Origin: Pseudooceanicola sp. HF7
Lineage (GTDB): Bacteria; Pseudomonadota; Alphaproteobacteria; Rhodobacterales; Rhodobacteraceae
Direction of reading: 5' to 3'
Length of the DNA stretch: 35,937 bases
Assembly: GCF_011806405.1 (NCBI RefSeq)
Contig: NZ_JAATOW010000043.1
Location: 1 to 35,937, forward strand
Numbering within the stretch: the first letter of the stretch is position 1; each line of letters opens with the position of its first letter. The position numbers and the translations under genes were made by a program. Positions 24,798-33,043 of the stretch are shown piece after piece. The notes beneath the pieces were generated by a model, which worked only from the letters and a program-made list of their open reading frames with translations, did not search any database and was not told the origin of the DNA.

Positions 24798-24876
24798 CGG
24801 CAGGTCGTTAACGCCGCTGTGACAGGCTGTTCAGGCAATGACCCCCGAAAACAACATAACCCTGATTACAAGCGCG

Positions 24877-24899
24877 TTCGGCCGGTCCGGCCGGCCGAA
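24877..24899. promoter_or_regulatory. Palindrome upstream of the TonB-receptor promoter
   Basis: TTCGGCCGG (24877-24885) and CCGGCCGAA (24891-24899) are perfect 9-bp arms around 5 nt. The palindrome is about 45 bp upstream of a TATAAT (24945-24950), a possible activator or repressor site. It does not match a Fur or RirA box that I know. Confidence 0.45.
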
Positions 24900-25011
24900 A
24901 TCTGCTTCCGGCCCAACGAAGAAGGTGACAAAAAATTTCCTGACTATAATAATCGGAATTGACCTTCTCTCCCGGGCAGCCCTATAAGGCGACCCAGGCC
25001 AGAAACCCGTG

Positions 25012-25078
25012 TCGGTATCCAGCACTCCCCCCAGAACGAAGACGGGAGTGCCCCCTGTGGCAACTTCCGCGATACCGA
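25012..25078 (+). promoter_or_regulatory. Nested hairpins in the TonB-receptor mRNA leader
   Basis: The outer arms TCGGTATC (25012-25019) and GATACCGA (25071-25078) enclose an inner hairpin GCACTCCC (25022-25029)/GGGAGTGC (25044-25051). The outer right arm abuts the AGGA ribosome-binding site (near 25079-25083), so opening or closing could control translation. Confidence 0.45.
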
Positions 25079-25090
25079 TAGGACAGTCAG

Positions 25091-27040
25091 ATGGCATCTC
25101 CCGCCCGGCTGCGCAGGCTGCTTTTGGGCAGCGTGGCGTTGGCCATTCCCCATACCGCTTTCGCACAATCTCAAGAAACGACCCTTGCGCCGATCCTCAT
25201 TGAATCCGACCGCGAGGTGCAGACGCAGACCGCGGTCCCGGTGACCGTGATCGATCAGGAAGAAATCGACGCGCGGCAGGCGACCACCACCGCAGAGCTG
25301 CTGGATTCCGTGCCCGGCGTGACGCTGGTCAATGGCACCACCCCCGGCGGATCCGCGATCAACATCCGCGGCATGGGCGCCCAGTCCGGGACCTACGGCA
25401 GCGACCAGACCGTGCAGATCCTGGTCGACGGCGCCAGCACCGGCGCAGAGGAACTGTACCGGATCGGCACCCAGCTTTACACCGACCCGGCGCTTTACAA
25501 GCAGGCGGAAGTGATCCGCGGCTCTGTCGGGACCTTCGAATATGGCTCTGGCGTGATTGGCGGCATGGTCCGCTTCGAGACCAAGGATGCCTCTGACTTC
25601 ACCGGCGGAGAGAACGGTTTCGCGGGCCGCCAGTACCTTGGCTTCAATTCCAACGGGAACGGCTTCGTCTCTTCCTCTTCCCTTGCCTGGCAGCCGAACG
25701 AAGCCTTTGAACTGCTGTTCAACTACACCTGGCGGACGCAGGACGAATACAAGGACGGCAACGGCGAGACGGTGGAAAACACCAATTTCACGACGCCCTC
25801 CTACCTTGCCAAGGGCAAGCTGTATTTCGGCGAAGATCAGCAGCATTCCCTCTCCCTGAGCTACGCGGATACGCAGAGCTCTGAAAAGGACGTGCCCTAC
25901 GACCAGTTCGGCACGACGAACATCGGCAACGTGGACCGGGACATTCATTCCCGCACCGCCGTGCTGTCCTACAAGTTCGACTCGCTGGACAATGACCTGG
26001 TCAATGTCGACGTGACGCTGAGCCGGGCCCAGCAGAAGATCGATCAGCAAAGCTCTACCGGGAATCCGATGGCGCTGCTGAACGCGGATCAGGATTACGT
26101 CACCACCAAGCTGACCGCCAAGAACACGATGGAATTCATGACCGGCGGGGTGGATCACAACCTGCGTGCGGGCGTGGAATACATGCTGCGCGACCGGCTG
26201 GATGCCTCTTCCGCGCCGGGCGGGGATGACAAGCGCTACGCCATCTTCCTTGTCGATGACATGCGCCTGGGCGGTTTCACCTTCTCTCCGGCGCTGCGGT
26301 ACGAAGACCAGAATATCGACGGCACGGAATACGGCTACGGGACCTATCACAACGACGCGCTGATGGGCGGTGCCTCGCTTCGGTACCAGTGGGCCAGCGG
26401 TTTCGCGGTCTTCGGGTCCTGGTCCTACACGGAGGGTCTGCCGATCCTGGATGACCTGACCAACGCGGCCTACATGACCCTGTCCCAGAAGGCAAAAACC
26501 TGGGAGCTGGGCCTGTCCTACGGTTCGCGCGATGTCTTCGCCGCCGGGGACCGCCTTGCGCTGAAGGTGAACGCCTACCACACGGATATCTGGGACGTGA
26601 CCGCCTATAGCAGAGTCACCGATGTCACGACCGAGGGCGTGGAGATCGAGGGATCCTACTCCGCCGCGTCCGGCCATTACGTCGACCTGAACGCCAGCTT
26701 CGCCAAAGGCTATAACCGCACGCCCGGGGCCGCCAACGACTTCTGGGAACAGCAGCCTGCCAACCAGGTGCGGCTGGGCCTTGGCCAGCGCATGGACAAC
26801 GGGCTGGACGTGAAGTGGGAAAGCGTCTGGAACGCCGAGATGGACCGCAGCACCAACCCGACGCCGGGGACCCTGCTGCACAATGTCTCCGTCGGCTACG
26901 CCCCCCGGAGTGGTGTCCTGGAAGGGGTCGAGACGCGCTTTTCCGTCGAGAACCTGATGGACGAATTCTACGAGCCCCACCTGGCCACGCGGCCCGCGCC
27001 GGGCCGGACCTTCAAGGTCTCCCTCGCCAAGTCCTTCTGA
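25091..27040 (+). CDS. TonB-dependent outer-membrane receptor
   Basis: This 649-residue gated beta-barrel has a signal peptide of about 25 residues (AFAQ). A plug domain spans about 45-165 (VTVIDQEEIDARQATTTAELLDS; AINIRGMGAQSG; VIRGSVGTFEYGSGVIGG). A TonB-dependent barrel follows and ends in the assembly signal VSLAKSF with terminal Phe. Barrel features such as the RFSVENLMDEFYEPHLATRPAPGR stretch near the end resemble haem/siderophore receptors, but the ligand is not set. It heads a cluster of redox proteins, so it probably takes up a metal or metal chelate reduced in the periplasm. AGGA is 7 nt before the ATG. Confidence 0.9.
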   Translation: MASPARLRRLLLGSVALAIPHTAFAQSQETTLAPILIESDREVQTQTAVPVTVIDQEEIDARQATTTAELLDSVPGVTLVNGTTPGGSAINIRGMGAQSGTYGSDQTVQILVDGASTGAEELYRIGTQLYTDPALYKQAEVIRGSVGTFEYGSGVIGGMVRFETKDASDFTGGENGFAGRQYLGFNSNGNGFVSSSSLAWQPNEAFELLFNYTWRTQDEYKDGNGETVENTNFTTPSYLAKGKLYFGEDQQHSLSLSYADTQSSEKDVPYDQFGTTNIGNVDRDIHSRTAVLSYKFDSLDNDLVNVDVTLSRAQQKIDQQSSTGNPMALLNADQDYVTTKLTAKNTMEFMTGGVDHNLRAGVEYMLRDRLDASSAPGGDDKRYAIFLVDDMRLGGFTFSPALRYEDQNIDGTEYGYGTYHNDALMGGASLRYQWASGFAVFGSWSYTEGLPILDDLTNAAYMTLSQKAKTWELGLSYGSRDVFAAGDRLALKVNAYHTDIWDVTAYSRVTDVTTEGVEIEGSYSAASGHYVDLNASFAKGYNRTPGAANDFWEQQPANQVRLGLGQRMDNGLDVKWESVWNAEMDRSTNPTPGTLLHNVSVGYAPRSGVLEGVETRFSVENLMDEFYEPHLATRPAPGRTFKVSLAKSF

Positions 27041-27112
27041 GACCGACGACCCCAAGGCGGGGCCCGGTGGTCCCGCCCTTACCCCTGAACCCTGACGCAG
27101 AGAGATGACGCC

Positions 27113-27670
27113 ATGCGCAACAGATTGATCCCGCTCGCCCTTGTTCCTCTGGCCCTTGCCGGGCTTGCACCGCTGCCCGCCCTGGCCCAGCAGGCCGAGA
27201 CCGAAACCGAGGAGTCCCGCCCGGCGCCCGGCGTGGCCGGGGGGCACCGCAAGGATGCCTTCATCGCCGCCCATGACACCGATGGCGACGGCCAGGTCAC
27301 CCGCGCGGAATACGACGCCATCCGCAAGGCGCGCTTCGAGGGCGCCGACCTGGACGGGGACGGCGTGCTGAACGAAGAGGAATACGTGGCCGAGTTCAAG
27401 GGCCGCCTGGACCAGCAATATGCCGACCAGGGTCTTGAGCCGGACGAGCGCTACGAGGGCTCCATGGAACAGGCCCATGTCCGTTTCGCCATCGTCGACC
27501 GCAGCCGCGACGGGAAACTGACCTGGGAAGAGCAGCAGGCCGTGGCGGATTCGACCTTCAAGGGCCATGACACGGACGAGAACGATATCGTCAACGCCGA
27601 TGATCCCCTTCCCGTGGAGGAAGACGAGGAGGAGGGGTCCGAGGATGCCTCCGGGGATGAGCAGGGCTGA
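27113..27670 (+). CDS. Secreted EF-hand protein
   Basis: This 185-residue protein has a signal peptide (about 1-25, ALAQ). It carries four EF-hand-like loops: DTDGDGQVTRAE (55-66) and DLDGDGVLNEEE (79-90) are canonical, DRSRDGKLTWEE (129-140) is acceptable, and DTDENDIVNADD (153-164) is degenerate, lacking the position-6 Gly and final Glu. The C-terminus is highly acidic. It probably binds Ca2+ or another hard metal ion in the periplasm. The loops lack the Pro at position 2 typical of lanmodulin. It lies 72 bp after the TonB receptor in the same direction. Confidence 0.85.
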   Translation: MRNRLIPLALVPLALAGLAPLPALAQQAETETEESRPAPGVAGGHRKDAFIAAHDTDGDGQVTRAEYDAIRKARFEGADLDGDGVLNEEEYVAEFKGRLDQQYADQGLEPDERYEGSMEQAHVRFAIVDRSRDGKLTWEEQQAVADSTFKGHDTDENDIVNADDPLPVEEDEEEGSEDASGDEQG

Positions 27671-27674
27671 TCCG

Positions 27675-28208
27675 ATGAGCCTGTCGCGCAACCTTCTGCC
27701 GGCCCTCGGGGGCGGGCTTCTGGTCACGGGGGGCCTGGCCTCCGGGGCCGGCGCGGGCGAGGTCCGGGTCAGCGTGACGCTGCCCCGGATCGATGCCGCG
27801 CCCTATTACCGCCCCTACCTGGCCGCCTGGGTCGAGACGCCAGAGGGCGATCCGGCGGCTACGCTGGCCGTCTGGTACGACACCCGGCTGCGCGACAACA
27901 TCGGCACCGGCTTCCTGCGCAACCTGCGCAGCTGGTGGCGCGCGACCGGAGAAGAGATGACCCTGCCCGCCGATGGCGTCAGCGGTCCGACCCGCGGCCC
28001 GGGCACCTATGATCTGGCTTTCGATACCGAGACCGGCCCGCTGGCCGGACTGGCCCCGGGCCCCTACCGCCTGGCCGTCGAAGTCGCCCGCGAGGATGGC
28101 GGGCGGGACCTGGTGCGCCTGCCGCTGGATCTGACCGGGGACGCCTCGGAAGAAACGGGCGAGGGCGCGGAAGAGCTGGGCCGCGTCACCCTGGCCGTGG
28201 AGCCCTGA
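27675..28208 (+). CDS. DUF2271 periplasmic protein
   Basis: This 177-residue protein has an N-terminal signal-like segment (about 1-27, GAGAGE). A DUF2271-type domain follows: VSVTLPRIDAAPYYRPYLAAWVE, AVWYDTRLRDNIGTGFLRNLRSWWR and LVRLPLDL near the end. DUF2271 genes occur with PepSY and ApbE genes in predicted envelope flavin-dependent redox systems; their molecular role is not established. The start at 27675 is 4 bp after the EF-hand stop, so the genes are co-transcribed. Confidence 0.8.
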   Translation: MSLSRNLLPALGGGLLVTGGLASGAGAGEVRVSVTLPRIDAAPYYRPYLAAWVETPEGDPAATLAVWYDTRLRDNIGTGFLRNLRSWWRATGEEMTLPADGVSGPTRGPGTYDLAFDTETGPLAGLAPGPYRLAVEVAREDGGRDLVRLPLDLTGDASEETGEGAEELGRVTLAVEP

Positions 28209-28209
28209 G

Positions 28210-28845
28210 ATGTCCGCCGCGCCGATACCGTCCACCGGGCGCAGCTGGTGGCTGCGCCAGCTGACCCTCTGGCACCGGATCACCGGCGCGGCGAGCCTGT
28301 CCATCCTGGTGTTCTTCGCAGTCACGGGGTTCCTGCTGAACCACCCCGGGCTGATCCCCTCGCGCGGGGACACCGAGTACCGCGAACTGGTGCTGCCCGA
28401 GAACCTGATGCCCGCGCTGGCCGATGCGCCCGACGGCGGGACAGGCCCCCTGCCCGCGCCGCTGGCCGACTGGCTGGGCGCGGAGCTGGGCCTGCCGATG
28501 GGCCATGTGGAAGCCGATTACGACAGCGCCGAGGTCTGGATCGACCTCCCCCGCCCGGGCGGCGAGGGGCTGGTCATCCTGGACCGGGAGAGCGGCAGCG
28601 CGGAGGTGGAGATCATCCGGCGCGGCTGGCTGGCCGTGGCCGCCGACCTGCACAAGGGGCGCGACAGCGGGCTGGCCTGGCCGCTGGTCATCGACGCCCT
28701 GGCCCTCGGCACGCTGCTTTTCGCGCTGAGCGGCTTCGCCATCCTCTTCATCCAGGCACGCGCAAGGCCCGCGACCTGGCCGGTGACCGCCGGGGGGCTG
28801 GTCTTCCCCGCGATCCTCTTCCTTCTTTTCGTGCACGGTGGCTGA
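28210..28845 (+). CDS. PepSY-associated transmembrane protein
   Basis: This 211-residue inner-membrane protein has an N-terminal helix with WHRITGAASLSILVFFAVTGFLLNHP (about 21-46), where His22 and His45 are in the positions of haem or quinone ligands of PepSY_TM proteins. A periplasmic region (about 50-150, PepSY-like VWIDLPRPGGEGLVILD) follows. Two further membrane helices (about 157-180 and 188-208) follow a DLHKGRDSG segment. It probably moves electrons across the membrane to a periplasmic partner. It starts 1 bp after the DUF2271 stop. Confidence 0.8.
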   Translation: MSAAPIPSTGRSWWLRQLTLWHRITGAASLSILVFFAVTGFLLNHPGLIPSRGDTEYRELVLPENLMPALADAPDGGTGPLPAPLADWLGAELGLPMGHVEADYDSAEVWIDLPRPGGEGLVILDRESGSAEVEIIRRGWLAVAADLHKGRDSGLAWPLVIDALALGTLLFALSGFAILFIQARARPATWPVTAGGLVFPAILFLLFVHGG

Positions 28846-28847
28846 GC

Positions 28848-29834
28848 ATGACCGGCAGACCGCTTATCCTGATCGAACCCGGCGCGCCGGAGCACATGGC
28901 CGGCCCCGGCTGGATCCGGCGCCGGGCCGAGGGGCGCAGCATGGGCACCGGCTGGCGGCTGGCGATCTGGTCGCCGCCAGGGACGGAGGGGCTTTTGCCC
29001 GATCCGCAGGCAGAGGTCCGCGCGGCCTGCGAAGAGACCATCGCGATCTTCAGCCCCTGGAAGGCCGACAGCGCCCTGACGCGCTTCAACCATGCCGCGC
29101 CGGGCTGGCACGATCTGCCCCCTGCCCTGATGGATTTGCTGAAAGCCGCCCTGCACCTGTCTGATCAGACCGGCGGCGCAGTGGATCCCTGCCTTGGCCG
29201 CCTGTCGGACCTCTGGGGCTTCGGCCCGTCCGGCCCGGTGCAGGCGGCGCCCAATACCGCCGCGCTTGAGGCCGCCCGCGCGGCCTCTGGCCGGGAACGG
29301 CTGAAGCTGCGGGGCGCACAGGCCTACCAACCCGGGGGCCTCTGGCTGGATTTCGGCGGGATCGCCAAGGGCTGGGCGGTGGACCGGGCCTCTGCCCGGC
29401 TGAGCGCTGCGGGACACGGCGTGCACATGATCGAGATCGGCGGCGAGGTGGCGGCGCGGGGCCTTTCGCCCGAGGGCCAGCCCTGGTGGGTGGCGCTGGA
29501 CGGGCCGCCGGGCCTTGCCCTGCCCGCAGCCCGGGCCGCGCTGCATCGCGGGGCGCTGGCGGGATCGGGCCACTGGGCGCGGCGCTGCGGGCCGGGCGCG
29601 GGCTGGAGCCATACGATCGACCCCGTTTCGGGCCGTACCTTCGCCGGAGAGGTCCTGGGCGTGCATGTCTTCCATGACAGCGCCGCCCTCGCGGATGCCT
29701 GGGCCAGCGCGCTGATGCTGCTGCCCGAAGCGCGTGGGCTGGCGCTGGCCCGCCATCACGGCATCCGGGCGCTTCTGACCCTGCAGGGGGGGCGCCGCGC
29801 CGGCACCCTGCCGGACCTGGCGGAGGCCGCATGA
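28848..29834 (+). CDS. apbE: ApbE-type FAD:protein FMN transferase, apparently without a signal peptide
   Basis: ApbE attaches FMN covalently to threonine in target proteins from FAD. This 328-residue protein has the family core: MGTGWRL (32-38), WLDFGGIAKGWAVDRA (166-181), IEIGGE (195-200) and SHTIDPVSGR (254-263). No signal peptide or lipobox is visible before the catalytic domain, whereas ApbE is usually a periplasmic lipoprotein. It either acts in the cytoplasm or uses a start I have missed. It begins 2 bp after the PepSY gene stop, and the next gene overlaps its end by 4 bp. Confidence 0.87.
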   Translation: MTGRPLILIEPGAPEHMAGPGWIRRRAEGRSMGTGWRLAIWSPPGTEGLLPDPQAEVRAACEETIAIFSPWKADSALTRFNHAAPGWHDLPPALMDLLKAALHLSDQTGGAVDPCLGRLSDLWGFGPSGPVQAAPNTAALEAARAASGRERLKLRGAQAYQPGGLWLDFGGIAKGWAVDRASARLSAAGHGVHMIEIGGEVAARGLSPEGQPWWVALDGPPGLALPAARAALHRGALAGSGHWARRCGPGAGWSHTIDPVSGRTFAGEVLGVHVFHDSAALADAWASALMLLPEARGLALARHHGIRALLTLQGGRRAGTLPDLAEAA

Positions 29835-31108
29835 TCGCGCTTGCCACCAATGATCCCCTCCGCATCGCCACGGCCGTGGCGCTGGCGCTGGCCTGGCTGG
29901 CCCTGCTGGCCTGGCGGCGCGGCGGGCGACAGCAAGACGCGCCTACCGGGGGGCCGCTGGTTCTTTATGCCTCCCAGACCGGGATGGCCGAGGAGCTGGC
30001 CCGCGCGCAGGCGCGGCGCATGGGCACGCGGGCCATGGCCCTGGGCGAGGTCTCTGCCCGGCAGTTGGCCCGCGCGGGCGAGGCGTTTTTCCTGCTTTCC
30101 TCCACCGGCGATGGCGAGGCCCCGGACAATGCGCGCGGCTTCACCCTGCCCGAGGGCGCGGACCTGAGCGGGCTGCGCTACGGGCTGATGTCGCTGGGCG
30201 ACCGGCGCTATCCCTCCTTCTGCGGCTTCGGGCGGCAGGTGGATGGCTGGCTGCGCCAGGGCGGCGCGCGGCCCCTTTTCGATCCGCTGGAAGTGGACCG
30301 CGCGGCCCCTTCGGCGCTGGCGGCAGAGCTGGCCCGCTGGGAGGGGCTGACGGGACAGGGCGGCGCGCCCGACCTCTGGCACCTGACCGAGCGCGCGCAG
30401 ATCACGCCGGCTGAGGAAGCCGAGCCGGTCTATCGCCTGGCCCTGACCCCCTCTGCGCCCGTGGATTGGGCCCCGGGCGCCATCGCGGAAATCCAGCTGA
30501 GCGCGCCCGACGGGCAAGTGCAGCGGCGCAGCTATTCCGTGGCCTCCCTGCCCGAAAGCGGCGCGGTGGAGCTGGTGCTGCGCCGGCGCTGCGGGGCAGA
30601 GGGCGTGCCCGGTCTGGGCTCTGCCTGGCTGACCGGGGGGCTGGGCCTGGGCGGCGCGGTGCGGATGCGCCTGCGGGACAATCCCAACCTGGCCGCGCTT
30701 GAAGCCGCCCAGGCGGAGGATCGCCCGCTTCTGATGATCGCCACGGGCACCGGGCTGGCGGCGGTGCTGGGCCCGCTGCGGGCGCGGCTTGCGCAAGGCA
30801 AGGCCCCGCTCTGGCTGATCCACGGTGCGCGCTACGCCGATTTCCCCCAGATCGCCGCGCTGCGTGACGACCCCCGGCTGCGTGTCGATGCCCTGCTGTC
30901 GCGCGGCCCCGATCCGCGCCGCGTGCCCGAATTCCTGACGACAGAGGCCGAGGCCCTGCGCGCCTTTCTTTCCGACGAGGCGCTGGTGCTGATCTGCGGC
31001 AGCCGTGCCCCCGGAACCGCCGTGCTGGTGGCGCTCTCCGCAACCCTTCCCGAGACGACCTTCACGGCCCTGCGCCGCGATGGCCGCCTTCTGACCGACC
31101 TTTACTGA
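29831..31108 (+). CDS. Membrane-anchored flavodoxin/FNR reductase (sulfite-reductase-flavoprotein type)
   Basis: This 425-residue diflavin reductase has one N-terminal membrane helix (about 10-28) followed by basic residues. An FMN-binding flavodoxin domain (LYASQTGMAEE, 45-55; STGDGEAPDNA, 91-101) is followed by a ferredoxin-NADP reductase module with the FAD motif RRSYSVAS (232-239), the nucleotide loop GTGLAAVLG (306-314) and CGS near the end. It would pass electrons from NADPH to the membrane PepSY protein. The start codon overlaps the ApbE stop (ATGA at 29831), so the two are coupled. Confidence 0.85.
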   Translation: MIALATNDPLRIATAVALALAWLALLAWRRGGRQQDAPTGGPLVLYASQTGMAEELARAQARRMGTRAMALGEVSARQLARAGEAFFLLSSTGDGEAPDNARGFTLPEGADLSGLRYGLMSLGDRRYPSFCGFGRQVDGWLRQGGARPLFDPLEVDRAAPSALAAELARWEGLTGQGGAPDLWHLTERAQITPAEEAEPVYRLALTPSAPVDWAPGAIAEIQLSAPDGQVQRRSYSVASLPESGAVELVLRRRCGAEGVPGLGSAWLTGGLGLGGAVRMRLRDNPNLAALEAAQAEDRPLLMIATGTGLAAVLGPLRARLAQGKAPLWLIHGARYADFPQIAALRDDPRLRVDALLSRGPDPRRVPEFLTTEAEALRAFLSDEALVLICGSRAPGTAVLVALSATLPETTFTALRRDGRLLTDLY

Positions 31109-31129
31109 CGTTCCCGAAAGGAGCCCTTC

Positions 31130-32548
31130 ATGTCCCTGAAACCTGTCCTTCTGCGCGGTGCCGCGGTGCTGGCCCTGGGCCTTGCCACCCTGCCCGCCGT
31201 GACCTTGCCGGCCCTGGCGCAATCCTTCCCCGAGCCTGTCGCCCAGACCGGTCGCTTCCGCGTCGCAGCCGAGGATCCGCAAAAGCCGATCTTCCCCGGC
31301 AGCACCGTGACGCTCACCGGCGACGGCTTTGTCCCGGGCCAGGAAATCACCCTGCAGCGCGGCACAGAGGCCCTGACCGGCGCGGCCCCCCTTGTGGCCG
31401 ATGACGAGGGCAGCCTGTCGTTCGAGATCACCCTGCCCGAGGATGCCGCCGTGGGCATGCATCCCATCGTGGTTCTGGGGGCAGAGCCCTCGACCACGGA
31501 GCTGCTGGATCTGAAGGTCTCTCCGCAGGTGCCGCTGTCCGGGCAGGAGGGGTTTGACGTCACCTCCGTCAAATCCCCCGCGCCGGGCCTCTACCAGGTG
31601 GTCTACAGCCCCGGGTCCGAGGCGCTGTTCGTCACCGCCGCCTCTTTCCGGCCGATGTCCGCGAAGATCCTGAAACTGGATCCGCAAACGCTTGAGGTCC
31701 TGGCCGAGGTCAGCCCGGCGCCCTATGCGCAAGAGGCGCTTTCGGGTGAGGGCGGGCAGTTCGCGGAGGGGCCGGCAGCGGCCTTCGGGATCGGTCTGGA
31801 CGAGGAAAACGGGCGGATCTGGGTCACCAACACCTCGACCAACAGCATCGCGGTGTATGACCAGGCGGACCTGTCGCTGGTGAAGCAATTCCCGCAAGGA
31901 CAGGTCTATCACAGCCGCGAGGTACTGGTGGATGCGGACCACGGGCGGGCCTATGTGACCTCTTCCGCCACGGCCAAGGTGCATGTCTTTGACACGCAGA
32001 CCCTGGAGCCGGTGGAGGTGATCGAGATCGACAGCTCCCTGCGGGGCGGAAATTTCTACGTGATGAACCTGGTGCCGGATGCGGAGGGCAAGCGGATCTT
32101 CGTCAGCTCCCGTGCCACGAGCGAGCTTGCGGTGATCGATGCGGAAAGCGGCGCGGTCACGGCGGTGCATGCGCTGCCGGGGATGATCCACGCCACGGGC
32201 CTGGCCTATGACGCGCAAAGCGGGATGGTCTGGGTGGCCGGCCAAGGATCGGATGACGTGATGGTGGTGGACCCGGAAAGCGGCGAGGTGCTGCACGAGG
32301 TCGCCGTGGGCGCGGGCGCGCTGAGCCTGGACAGCGATGGCGCGCGCGGCCTGGCCTGGGTCGCCAACCGCGGGGCAGGCACGCTGACGGCGGTAAGCGC
32401 GGAAGGGGAGATCCTGGCAAACCTGGAGATTGGCAGCTATCCCAACGATGTCACCGTGGCGCCCGACGGGACGGTCTATGCCGTCAACAAGAGCTTCGGC
32501 GCCGAGGACGAGGCGGGTGACCTGATCTGGGCGATCCGCCGCAAGTAA
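31130..32548 (+). CDS. YncE-like periplasmic beta-propeller protein
   Basis: This 472-residue protein has a signal peptide of about 30 residues (ALAQS). An Ig-like segment (about 40-130, IFPGSTVTLTGDGFVPGQEI) is followed by repeated beta-propeller blades such as GRIWVTNTSTNSIAVYD, GRAYVTSSATAKVHVFD, KRIFVSSRATSELAVID and GMVWVAGQGSDDVMVVD. It resembles E. coli YncE, which is encoded beside a TonB-dependent receptor. A role in binding a metal complex or cofactor is possible, not shown. It has a GAAAGGAG site and is 21 bp past the reductase stop. Confidence 0.83.
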   Translation: MSLKPVLLRGAAVLALGLATLPAVTLPALAQSFPEPVAQTGRFRVAAEDPQKPIFPGSTVTLTGDGFVPGQEITLQRGTEALTGAAPLVADDEGSLSFEITLPEDAAVGMHPIVVLGAEPSTTELLDLKVSPQVPLSGQEGFDVTSVKSPAPGLYQVVYSPGSEALFVTAASFRPMSAKILKLDPQTLEVLAEVSPAPYAQEALSGEGGQFAEGPAAAFGIGLDEENGRIWVTNTSTNSIAVYDQADLSLVKQFPQGQVYHSREVLVDADHGRAYVTSSATAKVHVFDTQTLEPVEVIEIDSSLRGGNFYVMNLVPDAEGKRIFVSSRATSELAVIDAESGAVTAVHALPGMIHATGLAYDAQSGMVWVAGQGSDDVMVVDPESGEVLHEVAVGAGALSLDSDGARGLAWVANRGAGTLTAVSAEGEILANLEIGSYPNDVTVAPDGTVYAVNKSFGAEDEAGDLIWAIRRK

Positions 32549-32556
32549 GGCCGGCG

Positions 32557-32574
32557 CCCCCGTTTCGGCGGGGG
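32557..32574 (+). terminator. Hairpin after the YncE-like gene
   Basis: CCCCCG (32557-32562) pairs with CGGGGG (32569-32574) around 6 nt, 8 bp past the stop. There is no clear T-run. Confidence 0.4.
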
Positions 32575-33043
32575 AGGCACCTGCCGCAGAATGTCGGGGC
32601 CTGGCTGTTTCCCTTGGTCCATTTCCCGGCAACTGCCCCCGTTGTGCATCGCCGCGTGACGGGGGCCTCATCGCGTCCGGGCGGGCGTTGCGCAAACTGC
32701 GGGCCGCGTGCCGTGAGTTTATTGGCAAGAAGAAGAGGGGCAGGTGGCGCCAGGGGCCCCGGCCTTGGTCCCGTTTGATCCGCAGGGCCATATCGCGCGG
32801 TACGCCCTCCGGGCCGGTGATCCCGGTCAGGTCCGGGCGCCGGGGGGCATGCCCCCCACGAGAGGCGGGGGCTCGATGCGCCCGGGGATCGTCCCCCGGA
32901 GGGGCGCGTGATGGCGGCGAGCCGGTGAACACTCCGCCGCCGTGGCATGGATTGCCTGTCCCTGGACGCTGCCGCCAAGATGAATGATTGCCTGCAAGGT
33001 CGCCCCCGTGGCATCTGGAAGAAAACCGGACGGGGGAAGACAG
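32575..33043. other. 469-bp gap before mprF, no gene seen
   Basis: No coding region was recognised. It contains a 16-bp perfect palindrome of GGGGGGCATGCCCCCC (32842-32857) and a GC-rich hairpin around 32875-32911. These could be a terminator or leader structure for mprF. An upstream ATG in frame with mprF (32984) lacks a ribosome-binding site. Confidence 0.5.

Larger units (their letters stand above)
24552..25090. other. 539-bp divergent regulatory gap before the glycosyltransferase and TonB-receptor genes
   Basis: No gene was recognised. It holds repeat element copy B (24729-24797), a palindrome at 24877-24899, and an AT-rich patch at 24930-24960 with TATAAT at 24945-24950, a likely -10 for the TonB-receptor gene. 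A structured leader follows at 25012-25078. No cobalamin-riboswitch B12 box could be matched. Confidence 0.6.

Noticed and set aside
24961-25090. Cobalamin riboswitch before the TonB-dependent receptor
   Set aside because: A short run resembling AGCCAGGAGACC was considered, but the conserved B12-box core and GCCACTG were not found in the proper order.
27113-27670. Lanmodulin (lanthanide-binding EF-hand protein)
   Set aside because: The EF loops lack the Pro at position 2 and the short loop spacing of lanmodulin, so an ordinary calcium-type EF-hand protein is the safer call.
24944-27727. A 927-codon minus-strand frame opposite the TonB receptor
   Set aside because: It is antisense to a gene with clear signal peptide, plug and barrel features; no domain was recognised.
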